This document shows, in pieces, positions 1 through 7,411 of a DNA stretch of 35,919 bases (position 1 is the stretch's first letter; each line of letters opens with the position of its first letter). The notes beneath the pieces are model-generated. The model ran no database searches. It had not been told where the DNA came from and saw only the letters and a list, made by a program, of their open reading frames with translations. Both the position numbers and the translations under genes were made by a program. The stretch is from the NCBI GenBank assembly GCA_002685255.1, contig NYWU01000017.1:1-35919 (forward strand). Reading direction: 5' to 3'. This DNA comes from Idiomarinaceae bacterium (GTDB lineage: Bacteria > Pseudomonadota > Gammaproteobacteria > Enterobacterales > Alteromonadaceae).

Positions 1-15
1 CAACAAATCAAATTG

Positions 16-91
16 TGGTGCCCGGAGGCGGAATCGAACCACCGACACGAGGATTTTCAATCCTCTGCTCTACCGACTGAGCTATCCGGGC
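16..91 (-). tRNA. tRNA-Phe (anticodon GAA)
   Basis: Read on the minus strand this is a complete 76-base tRNA. The acceptor stem begins GCCCGGA and pairs with TCCGGGC. The D-arm contains AGCTCAGTCGGTAGAGC, the anticodon loop reads TTGAAAA with anticodon GAA, the T-arm contains GGTTCGATTCC, and the 3' CCA is encoded in the DNA (16-18). The GAA anticodon decodes phenylalanine codons. The gene lies 90 bases downstream of speA on the same strand and has its own promoter. No T-rich hairpin terminator can be seen in the 15 bases left before the window edge. Confidence 0.97.
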
Positions 92-101
92 GACGAGGCG
101 T

Positions 102-130
102 ATTAAACGTTTTTTTCGTCTCCGAGTCAA
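102..130 (-). promoter_or_regulatory. Sigma-70 promoter of tRNA-Phe
   Basis: On the minus strand a -35 TTGACT (130-125) and a -10 TTTAAT (107-102) are separated by exactly 17 bases. The -10 ends 10 bases before the first base of the mature tRNA, so the primary transcript would have a leader of only about 3 bases. The bases after the -10 (ACGCCTCGTC) are GC-rich, as expected for a stringently controlled stable-RNA promoter. Assignment is by consensus match only. Confidence 0.7.
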
Positions 131-181
131 CCGCTTTTCTTAGGTTTTTTACCGTTTGGTCAGTAAATCACCGTTTTGCGG

Positions 182-2092
182 TTAATCTACACGCAAATAG
201 GTGCTGCCCGCCAAACATTTCTCGTAAAAGTTAGTCCACCGTACGCCTTCACGAGGCTGCAGGTGACCTTTACGTACTTGACGATCGATATGCTTTTTAA
301 CCGTTTTAGCCATATATTCGGTGTTGTATTGCATCGTCGTCAGTACTTTTTCCGCTGATGTACCCGGTACAACTTCCTCAATATAGAAATCACCCGGCTC
401 ATCGTCGTGGCAATAAACGTGCACTTCGGTTAAACGGCCAAACAAGTTGTGCATGTCACCCATAACATCCTGATACGCGCCGGTTAAGAATAAGCCTACA
501 TGGTAGTTCTCATTCTTCTTCAGCTTATGCATCGGGATGTTTTCGCGAATTTCTGTGCCTTCAATGTATTTGCTCAGCTTACCGTCACTGTCGCAGGTAA
601 TATCAGCAATAGAGCAACGCACTTCGGGTTTTTCGTCAAGGCGCGAGATAGGTACAATCGGCAGTACTTGACCAATCGCCCAGGTGTCCGCAGCCGACTG
701 GAAAATCGAGAAGTTACACAGGTACTGACTTGCCAACATATCTTCAAGCTCATCCAGCTCTTGAATGAACGCACTTTCTTCATCAAGGCCGGTGTGGATA
801 TCGGCGAGAATACGCCAATACATGGTGTCGAGCTTTGCCATCTCTTGCAGCGAGAGAATGCCGAGCTTAAACGCCTCGTATGCGCTTTGCTTATAGCCTG
901 CAGCGTCGTTATAGCGCTCCTGAGGGTGATACTGTGCGCCGTTAATAAACAGGTCACGCATGTTCTTGACCAAGATGTGCTCGTCTTCAGTTGCGCTCAA
1001 ATCAAAGTCAGTGCCTGAAGGGTTTACTTCGCCGACAATGTTCGAGACCACACAGCTGTGATGCGCAGTCATGGCACGACCACTCTCACTCACGATGTTC
1101 GGGTGAGGTACGTTCTCGAGGTCACAGACCTGCTTAATGCCCCATACCACGTCGGCAACATACTCCTCGGTAGAATAGTTACGCGATGAGTCGGTGGTAG
1201 AACTGGTGCCGTCGTAATCGATGCCTAATCCACCACCGATGTCTAAGTACTCAAGTTCAACGCCTTCTTGCACCAATTTGGCGTACAAACGCGCTCCCTC
1301 AGATACCGCTTCTTTAATTTTGCGAATATCCGAGAGCTGACTGCCGATATGAAAGTGCAATAACTTCGCGCAATGCAGCATGTCTTCTTCGCGCAAACGC
1401 TCAATGGCATTAAGAATTTCGGCAATACTCAGACCAAACTTAGCGCGGTCCCCACTTGAACCCGCCCATTTACCTGAGCTACGCACCATCATTTTCGAGC
1501 GCAAGCCAATCATTGGCTCCACACCGAGCTGCTTCGCAAGCGGGATCAGCATTTCAAGTTCGCTGAACTTCTCGACCACGATGATCATTTTACGCTTGAG
1601 TTGACGTCCAAGCAGAGCCAATGTCAAATAGTCTTTATCTTTATAGCCATTTAACACGGTCAGCGCTTCAGGGTTGTCATTATAGGCCATGACCGCCATG
1701 AGTTCCGGTTTAGAGCCCGCCTCTAAACCGTAGTTATAGGGCTCGCCGGCATCCATGATCTCTTCGACCACTTCACGCATCTGGTTCACTTTTATGGGAA
1801 ACACACCGCAATACTGACCGTTGTACTCGGCTTCCTCGATACATTTGTTGAACGTCTCGTTAATGATCTCAACTTGTGAGCGCAAGATGTCATGAAAGCG
1901 GATAACTGCAGGCAGCTCGATGCCTTCGGCAATAATTTCATCTACGACTTCGCGCATGTCGATGGTAATGTCGGGTAACCGGTGGTTAGGCGCGATTTTG
2001 ATATTACCGTTCTCACCAATGGAGAAATAGCCCGCCCCCCAACGATTAACGCCGTAAAGTTCTTCAGCTTGGTCGATAGTCCAATCTGCCAT
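182..2092 (-). CDS. speA: Biosynthetic arginine decarboxylase (SpeA)
   Basis: This 636-residue PLP enzyme decarboxylates L-arginine to agmatine, the first step of the agmatine route to putrescine. The N-terminal half is the alanine-racemase-like barrel, with the PLP lysine in FPIKVNQ (Lys101) and GSKPELM shortly after. A Gly-rich phosphate-binding stretch (LDIGGGLGIDYDG) lies near residue 285, and the C-terminal half carries the second PLP-decarboxylase domain. Length and motif order match the biosynthetic SpeA type, not the inducible AdiA type. The ATG start has an AGGAG element inside the end of speB, and the gene begins only 4 bases after the speB stop. The two are therefore surely co-transcribed, and together they convert arginine to putrescine plus urea. 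No clear terminator follows the stop codon. Confidence 0.96.
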   Translation of the reverse strand: MADWTIDQAEELYGVNRWGAGYFSIGENGNIKIAPNHRLPDITIDMREVVDEIIAEGIELPAVIRFHDILRSQVEIINETFNKCIEEAEYNGQYCGVFPIKVNQMREVVEEIMDAGEPYNYGLEAGSKPELMAVMAYNDNPEALTVLNGYKDKDYLTLALLGRQLKRKMIIVVEKFSELEMLIPLAKQLGVEPMIGLRSKMMVRSSGKWAGSSGDRAKFGLSIAEILNAIERLREEDMLHCAKLLHFHIGSQLSDIRKIKEAVSEGARLYAKLVQEGVELEYLDIGGGLGIDYDGTSSTTDSSRNYSTEEYVADVVWGIKQVCDLENVPHPNIVSESGRAMTAHHSCVVSNIVGEVNPSGTDFDLSATEDEHILVKNMRDLFINGAQYHPQERYNDAAGYKQSAYEAFKLGILSLQEMAKLDTMYWRILADIHTGLDEESAFIQELDELEDMLASQYLCNFSIFQSAADTWAIGQVLPIVPISRLDEKPEVRCSIADITCDSDGKLSKYIEGTEIRENIPMHKLKKNENYHVGLFLTGAYQDVMGDMHNLFGRLTEVHVYCHDDEPGDFYIEEVVPGTSAEKVLTTMQYNTEYMAKTVKKHIDRQVRKGHLQPREGVRWTNFYEKCLAGSTYLRVD

Positions 2093-2096
2093 CGGC

Positions 2097-3011
2097 TTAT
2101 GCTCCTGCTTGCTCTAGTGTTAACAATACTTCGCGGACGATTTTTGCCGCGAATACATCTGAGTTGCCTGTTGGGTCGATTTTAGGAGATAACTCAACAA
2201 TATCTGCGCCAATGAAATTTTTCTCACGCAGGATCTTCATCAAACTGACGAATGAATGAAAGTCCTCTCCGCCCGGTTCTGGTGTGCCTGTACCAGGCAT
2301 AAATGCGGGGTCGAAGTAGTCGAGATCCAGCGTAAGGTAGATAGGGCGGTCGCCGGCTATCGCCTGTACCGATGTCAGAAAGTCCTGCCGCGATTTACGG
2401 ATCGTGCCTTGTTGATTCATCCAGGTATATTCATCACGAGTGCCTGAGCGAATACCATATTGAATAAGCTGGTGTTCAGGGCCGAAATGATCGACCACGC
2501 GGCGAATTATCGACGCGTGTGAAAAGTGATAACCTAAAAAGCCATCACGCAAATCGGCGTGCGCATCAAGGTGTAACAACACCATATTGGGGTATTGTTT
2601 GAGATGCTTAACGATAGGCGCGTACGAAATCGAATGCTCACCCCCTAAGGTAATGAGCTTGGTTTGGGTCGCGGCTAAATCCAGCGGTTCAAAAATCTGG
2701 TTAAAGTCATTATTGGCATGATGCCATTGTGCCTCAACGTCATCGTCAAAACCTAAACGTAAGTTGCCGAGGTCAAAAAACTCGTAATCTTCCAGATCGG
2801 CATCCAGGTAGGGAGAATACGACTCGATATCTTCAGACACCGAGCGAAGGCCATCCGGACCTTCTTTGGTCCCTTTACGAAAACATGCGGTGCCATCAAA
2901 GCCGAAGCCAATGATGTGAATACTGCCAGGATGGATCGAAAATGAACGCTCGGCGCCAAAAAAGGGACGCACGGGATCATTGGTCGCCACTGGAAGTGAA
3001 ATTTCTGACAT
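2097..3011 (-). CDS. speB: Agmatinase (ureohydrolase family, SpeB)
   Basis: This enzyme is predicted to hydrolyse agmatine, the SpeA product, to putrescine and urea using a binuclear manganese centre. The metal-ligand motifs of the arginase/agmatinase family are all present: GGEHS, DAHADLR and DLDYFDP, followed by GTGTPEPGG. From the ATG used here the protein has 304 residues. An in-frame GTG two codons upstream (3017) would give 306, the enteric SpeB length. I prefer the ATG because the AAGG element sits 10 bases before it, against 4 before the GTG. It is the middle gene of pfkA-speB-speA, with 17 bases separating it from pfkA and 4 from speA. Sequence alone cannot fully separate agmatinase from arginase or guanidinobutyrase, but the speA neighbour makes agmatinase by far the likeliest. 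Confidence 0.92.
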   Translation of the reverse strand: MSEISLPVATNDPVRPFFGAERSFSIHPGSIHIIGFGFDGTACFRKGTKEGPDGLRSVSEDIESYSPYLDADLEDYEFFDLGNLRLGFDDDVEAQWHHANNDFNQIFEPLDLAATQTKLITLGGEHSISYAPIVKHLKQYPNMVLLHLDAHADLRDGFLGYHFSHASIIRRVVDHFGPEHQLIQYGIRSGTRDEYTWMNQQGTIRKSRQDFLTSVQAIAGDRPIYLTLDLDYFDPAFMPGTGTPEPGGEDFHSFVSLMKILREKNFIGADIVELSPKIDPTGNSDVFAAKIVREVLLTLEQAGA

Positions 3012-3028
3012 GGGCACAATACCTTACT

Positions 3029-4072
3029 TTACGCTTTGTCGACCGTAGCTTTATGACGATCTTTTTTGATCGGGTTAAAACACTTGGTCTGTATATCTAT
3101 CAATTCTTGGCTCAGCACTTTGCGCTTGACCCAAGTGTCTTCGAGCGGTGTGGTAACCAGCTCGTTCTTCTCAATGCCGGCCATAACGCCGGTAATTCCT
3201 TCTTGTACCAGTTGTACGGCATAAACGCCTAAACGGGTCGCTAAGATACGATCCATAGCCGTTGGACGTCCGCCACGTTGCACGTGACCAAGCAAACAAG
3301 GACGACACGGAAAGTTGAGTCGATCCTCCAGTTGCTCGGCTAAGCGTACCGCGCCGCCAGGCCATTGGTTTTCGCACAACACCATCACGTAACTGGAGTC
3401 ACCACGCACTCGGTTCACACCTTCGACATGTTTAACCAAGGCATCGATGGTGAGCGGTTTATCCTTTTGCAACTCGGGCAAAATCATACGCTCTGCACCG
3501 CTTGCCATGGCACTGCTAATTGCAATGTAACCCGCGTTACGGCCCATAACCTCAACAATAAACACCCGATCCATGGCCTCTGCGGTGTCACGGATTTTAT
3601 CAAGCGCATCCATCGCGGTTTCTACTGCTGTATCGTAGCCAATCGTGTTGTCAGTTCCGAAGAGGTCGTTGTCGATGGTGCCGGGGATGCCAATAATAGG
3701 ACCTTGCCAAAATTTAGCAAGATGATTTGCGCCTCTAAATGAACCGTCGCCACCAATGACAATAAATGCATCTACATTTTGCGCATCTAGGTTACGCGCA
3801 GCCTCTATTCCACCCTCATCGGTTTTAAAGCGTTCGCTACGCGCACTTTTAATAATGGTGCCAGAATATTGCAATATATGTTCAACTTCATCGCGACCGA
3901 GTTTCATATAGTCATTATTTAGCAAGCCTTCATATCCATGACGAAAACCTACAACGTCTATTCCATCATGCTCGGCAGCTAATACCACTGCACGTAGTGC
4001 TGCATTCATACCCGGGGCGTCGCCACCGCTGGTAATTACGGCTATGCGTTCAATCAATCGACTAGATGACAC
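3029..4072 (-). CDS. pfkA: ATP-dependent 6-phosphofructokinase
   Basis: This kinase phosphorylates fructose 6-phosphate to fructose 1,6-bisphosphate, the committing step of glycolysis. The N-terminal nucleotide loop is TSGGDAPGMNAA. The GGDGS motif (107-111) and PGTIDND (130-136, catalytic Asp134) carry Gly at the two positions that favour ATP; PPi-dependent enzymes have Asp and Lys there. VEVMGR and GHVQRGG supply substrate-binding residues. At 347 residues it is about 27 longer than enteric PfkA, mainly in the C-terminal half. The start is GTG, supported by AGGAG 8 bases upstream; no ATG lies between it and the conserved nucleotide loop. It is the first gene of an apparent pfkA-speB-speA operon. 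Only 72 bases separate it from the divergent dehydrogenase gene, so its promoter must lie there, but I see no convincing one. Confidence 0.93.
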   Translation of the reverse strand: MSSSRLIERIAVITSGGDAPGMNAALRAVVLAAEHDGIDVVGFRHGYEGLLNNDYMKLGRDEVEHILQYSGTIIKSARSERFKTDEGGIEAARNLDAQNVDAFIVIGGDGSFRGANHLAKFWQGPIIGIPGTIDNDLFGTDNTIGYDTAVETAMDALDKIRDTAEAMDRVFIVEVMGRNAGYIAISSAMASGAERMILPELQKDKPLTIDALVKHVEGVNRVRGDSSYVMVLCENQWPGGAVRLAEQLEDRLNFPCRPCLLGHVQRGGRPTAMDRILATRLGVYAVQLVQEGITGVMAGIEKNELVTTPLEDTWVKRKVLSQELIDIQTKCFNPIKKDRHKATVDKA

Positions 4073-4144
4073 CTGTTCTACTCCTTGCTATGGTCATTGG
4101 TGTAAGCTTACCGTTAGTAGTGTCGCTGACCAAGAGGAAATTTG

Positions 4145-5212
4145 ATGAGCGAGCGTGATTGTCTGTTTGATTACAACGAATTGTTAGCGTGGGCCGATGA
4201 GTGTCTGCAGTCTGCTGGAGCGTCGGGCGAAGTTGCTCGCCACGTTGCCTACTATTTACTCGAGGGTGACTTGTTGGGCTACAGTACCCATGGTTTGATT
4301 CGGTTACTGAATAATTGTCAGTGGTTGGAGCGTGGTGAGAGTCAGCCCAAAGGACAACCACAGGTACTGCAACAGCGTGCCGCTGTCGCCAATTGGGATG
4401 CGCAACGTTTACCGGGTCCTTATGTGATGCCGATGGCAATTAACGAAGCCATTCAGATGGCGAAGCAGGCGGGCACGGGCACCATCACCGTTCGTCGTAG
4501 TCAACATATCGCGTCTTTGGCTGCTTATTTAAGCCTAGCAACAGAGCAGGGCATGATGGTCAGTTTAATGTGCTCGACCCCAGGTCAACGCGCCGTCGCT
4601 CCGTTTGGTGCTAAACAAGCGGTGTATTCGCCTAATCCGTTCGCTGTAGGTGTGCCGAGCTCTGGCGATCCTATCTTATTGGACATCAGTTTATCGATGA
4701 CGGCCGCGGGCAAGGTACGTCAGGCAAAAGCCAATCAGCAAAAGCTGCCTTATAACGCATTGGTCACAGCTCAGGGCGAATGGACCGATGATCCTGAGAC
4801 GTTTTTCTCTGACCCCAGTAGTGCGATTGGTCCGTTGGGAGGTGAGCTGTTGGGCTATAAAGGTTATGGCTTAACGCTATTTAGTGAACTGTGGACGATG
4901 GCGCTGGCGCAGTATGGTCGGAATCAAGGTAAAGATGAGGGCGATGCCAACTGTGTTTGGGTTCAAGTTATTGACCCTTCGGCGTTTGGCGAGCAAAAAG
5001 CATTTATTACTCAGGTGGATGAGTTAATTCGTGACACCTTGGCGGCAAAACCGATTGCTGCGGATAACCCCGTACGCATTCCCGGTCACCAAGCGCTGGC
5101 GCGCAAGCGCCAACAGCTTGAGAAAGGTGTACGTTATGCGCCCACTACACTCAAAGTATTGCGTAAGTGCGCTGAGTTTTGTCAGCAACCGTTACCGACA
5201 GCACTGAGTTAA
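4145..5212 (+). CDS. Malate/L-lactate dehydrogenase-2 family oxidoreductase
   Basis: This is a 355-residue member of the Ldh_2 family, NAD(P)-dependent 2-hydroxyacid dehydrogenases unrelated to classical MDH/LDH. Members act on malate, lactate, ureidoglycolate, sulfolactate or related acids. Family landmarks are STHGLIRL near residue 50, a His in RRSQHIASL near residue 120 (probable catalytic base), APFG, PNPFAVGVP and the near-C-terminal GYKGYGLTL. The usual TNP before the PxAxxxP segment reads SPNP. I start at ATG 4145 (AGGA 8 bases upstream), not at the TTG one codon earlier. The stop overlaps the convergent pdxH stop by 4 bases. It is divergent from pfkA and surrounded by genes of other pathways, so context does not reveal the substrate. 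Confidence 0.85.
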   Translation: MSERDCLFDYNELLAWADECLQSAGASGEVARHVAYYLLEGDLLGYSTHGLIRLLNNCQWLERGESQPKGQPQVLQQRAAVANWDAQRLPGPYVMPMAINEAIQMAKQAGTGTITVRRSQHIASLAAYLSLATEQGMMVSLMCSTPGQRAVAPFGAKQAVYSPNPFAVGVPSSGDPILLDISLSMTAAGKVRQAKANQQKLPYNALVTAQGEWTDDPETFFSDPSSAIGPLGGELLGYKGYGLTLFSELWTMALAQYGRNQGKDEGDANCVWVQVIDPSAFGEQKAFITQVDELIRDTLAAKPIAADNPVRIPGHQALARKRQQLEKGVRYAPTTLKVLRKCAEFCQQPLPTALS

Positions 5213-5850
5213 GGTTGTAATCGCTGCACGCTCCAATTATCTGCGCTTTCTAAGCGGTAGATAAACCGGTCGTGTAAGCGATGCTCACCACCTTGCCAAA
5301 ATTCAACTTCGCTCGGCACGATGCGGTAACCGCCCCAGTGTTGTGGACGCGGTACTTGCTTGCCTTGATACTGCTCAAGCTGCTCTTGATAGTAACGTAC
5401 AAGCTCATCACGACTGCCAATCGGCTGACTTTGATTAGAAATCAGTGCCGCTACTTGGCTTTCGAACGGGCGTGAATAAAAGTATTCGTCGTTTTCCTGT
5501 TCGCTTAAAGGCTCGGCGTTACCACGAAAGTGCACTTGGCGCTCGAGTGCAAGCCAGGCAAAGTGGCACGATACCTTGGGGTTGAGTGCGATATCCTTAC
5601 CTTTATGACTTTGCTTATTGGTAAAGAAGCGTAGCCCCGACTCGTCAAAGCCTTTGAGCAAAACGATACGCTGACTCGGATGCCCTTGGCTGTCTACCGT
5701 GGCAACAGTCATCGCCGTTGGATCGCTGTTGAGACCACACTCGACGGCATTGTTTAGCCAGCTCTCAAACAGCTGAAACGGTGTGTTGGGCACATCAGAC
5801 TCAGTTAAATGGCCAATGTTGTAATCGCGTCGAATGGATTGAAGATCCAT
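5209..5850 (-). CDS. pdxH: Pyridoxamine/pyridoxine 5'-phosphate oxidase
   Basis: This FMN-dependent oxidase makes pyridoxal 5'-phosphate from pyridoxine or pyridoxamine phosphate. The 213 residues match the family length. Diagnostic stretches are QRIVLLKGF and RFFTNKQSHKG (FMN and substrate binding), VSCHFAWLALERQVHFRG in the middle, SRPFESQ, and the C-terminal EFWQGGEHRLHDRF with its conserved RLHDR. The start is ATG with AGGG 5 bases upstream. It begins 13 bases after the stop of the HD-domain response regulator, so it is probably the last gene of that transcript. No functional link between the two is evident. PLP is the cofactor of SpeA, encoded nearby, but that is not evidence of co-regulation. 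Confidence 0.95.
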   Translation of the reverse strand: MDLQSIRRDYNIGHLTESDVPNTPFQLFESWLNNAVECGLNSDPTAMTVATVDSQGHPSQRIVLLKGFDESGLRFFTNKQSHKGKDIALNPKVSCHFAWLALERQVHFRGNAEPLSEQENDEYFYSRPFESQVAALISNQSQPIGSRDELVRYYQEQLEQYQGKQVPRPQHWGGYRIVPSEVEFWQGGEHRLHDRFIYRLESADNWSVQRLQP

Positions 5851-5863
5851 AATACCCTCGTGG

Positions 5864-7411
5864 TTAGATGATATCCGAATAACGTTGTCTTATCTTTTCC
5901 ATCGCATCAATATGATCGATCATAATACCGACTAGTTCTGGATCAAAGAATTCGCCGGAGTGCAGCGTCAAATAATCGATTGCGGCGCCCGTATCCTGCG
6001 CATCGCGATATGAGCGTTGAGTGCGCAGTGCGTCATACTGACTGGTGATGGATAGAATTCGCGCATTGATATCAATCGCTTTCGCTTTTTTACGACTGGG
6101 AAAACCCAACCCATCCCAACGCTCATGAATATCTTGCGCAATACGGGCTGCGATTTGTGCAATTTCGGTATCGGTCTGGCTTAGATAGTCATGACCTTTG
6201 ATCACATTACTCATGATTTCTTCGTAATCGTGAATCGATAGGGCATCGGCACTTTGCGCCAACTCCATTTGTACGGAGACTTTACCGATATCGTACACTG
6301 ACGCCGCTTGCTTCAGCTTTTCTGCGTCTTCGCTGGTGGCGCCGGTGGCAATCAATAGTTGCCCAGCCATTTCCGCTGAGCGCTTCACATGATGGCTAAT
6401 ATTATCGACCGACCGTTTTTCGATAGCCTCGCCTACGGAGTACAGCAACTCACGTTGAGCTTCTCGCTCGGTCTCTCTCAAGTTAAGGTTATCGATTGCA
6501 ATAGAGCTATTATTCACAAACAGCCCCAGTAAGTTTTGATCAAGCTCAGACAAATCTCGAACATCTTTGATGACGAGTAAATATTGTCGACCGCCCGTCG
6601 TTTTATAGAGCCCATAGTAATCGTTATTATGAATTCTAAATACCACCGAGCGCTGAAGGTTTTGCAGCTCGGTCACTAACGACCAGTCAATATCTTGTGT
6701 GACCGCCTGACCAACGGCTTGGGCGTAGTCGCCGGTGCCTCCGATAATTTCAAACTCTTGGTTGTCACGGGTCTTAGCGGTAAGACCATGGGTGCGACAA
6801 TACATGGCATCATCAGAGTGAGTAATCAGTGCGACCAATTGTTCTAAAATACCCTGACACAAGGCGTGCATAGATTGGGCGCTGAACACTTCAGCTGATG
6901 CATTGATGACCTTTTCTAAACCGCGCTTATTACGTTCAATGGCATTCAGATCACGGTATGCGCGCAGACAGGAGTACATTAAAGTGACGAGCTTACGATA
7001 GGTCAGCTCGGTTTTTTCTTTATAGTCGTCAATATCGTAGCGTGCGATGACATCTTCTTCGGGCGCTTGGCCCGGTTGTCCCGTGCGCAAAACGATGCGA
7101 ATCAGACGATTCTGTAACTCTTGGCGGATCCAGCGTGCGACATCAAGTCCCGCATGGTCTGTTTCCATGACGACATCCAATAGCGTCATCGCGATGGCTG
7201 AATTATTGGATAAAAACTGTTTAGCTTCCTCACCAGAATAAACTGAGTGAAATTTTAATGGACGCCCATCGAGTTTAAAATCAGCCAGTGCCATTTTGGT
7301 AATAGTGTGAATTTCCTCATCGTCATCGACGATAAGGATCTCATAAGGAGGTGCCGTATTTAGCACCTCTTCTTCAGGTTCGTCCTCGGAGAATAAAAAA
7401 TCATCATTCAT
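5864..7411 (-). CDS. Response regulator with DUF3369 and degenerate HD-GYP domain
   Basis: This is a 515-residue signalling protein. Residues 24-140 form a receiver with acidic residues Asp29-Asp31, phospho-acceptor Asp79 (TLLDVVM) and Lys133. Residues about 137-310 match DUF3369 (SCLRAYRDLNAIERN, then RGLEKVINASAEVF), a sensory domain found between receivers and HD-GYP domains. Residues about 320-510 resemble an HD-GYP c-di-GMP phosphodiesterase, but the metal site is altered. The HD motif reads YDIGK (Tyr373-Asp374), the later HH reads IH (428-429), and GYP reads GFP (436-438). Hydrolytic activity is therefore doubtful. The start is the ATG that overlaps the end of the amidohydrolase gene by 8 bases; a longer reading frame upstream merely shadows that gene. 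pdxH follows 13 bases downstream. The partner kinase is not encoded nearby. Confidence 0.88.
   Translation of the reverse strand: MNDDFLFSEDEPEEEVLNTAPPYEILIVDDDEEIHTITKMALADFKLDGRPLKFHSVYSGEEAKQFLSNNSAIAMTLLDVVMETDHAGLDVARWIRQELQNRLIRIVLRTGQPGQAPEEDVIARYDIDDYKEKTELTYRKLVTLMYSCLRAYRDLNAIERNKRGLEKVINASAEVFSAQSMHALCQGILEQLVALITHSDDAMYCRTHGLTAKTRDNQEFEIIGGTGDYAQAVGQAVTQDIDWSLVTELQNLQRSVVFRIHNNDYYGLYKTTGGRQYLLVIKDVRDLSELDQNLLGLFVNNSSIAIDNLNLRETEREAQRELLYSVGEAIEKRSVDNISHHVKRSAEMAGQLLIATGATSEDAEKLKQAASVYDIGKVSVQMELAQSADALSIHDYEEIMSNVIKGHDYLSQTDTEIAQIAARIAQDIHERWDGLGFPSRKKAKAIDINARILSITSQYDALRTQRSYRDAQDTGAAIDYLTLHSGEFFDPELVGIMIDHIDAMEKIRQRYSDII

Noticed and set aside
92-181. Terminator between speA and tRNA-Phe
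   Set aside because: The gap has T-rich stretches and a direct AACGGT repeat but no stable inverted repeat. Read-through into the tRNA cannot be excluded.
500-1018. 172-codon open frame opposite speA
   Set aside because: It lies entirely antisense to a clear speA coding region, has no ribosome-binding site or recognisable domain, and its composition is explained by the opposite-strand gene.
4073-4144. GTAAGCTTAC palindrome in the pfkA/dehydrogenase gap as an operator
   Set aside because: It is only 10 bases long and centred on a common hexamer; too short to claim on its own, and no convincing promoter could be placed around it.
4142-4144. TTG as start of the dehydrogenase gene
   Set aside because: The adjacent ATG at 4145 has better spacing from AGGA and gives the same protein without one extra residue.
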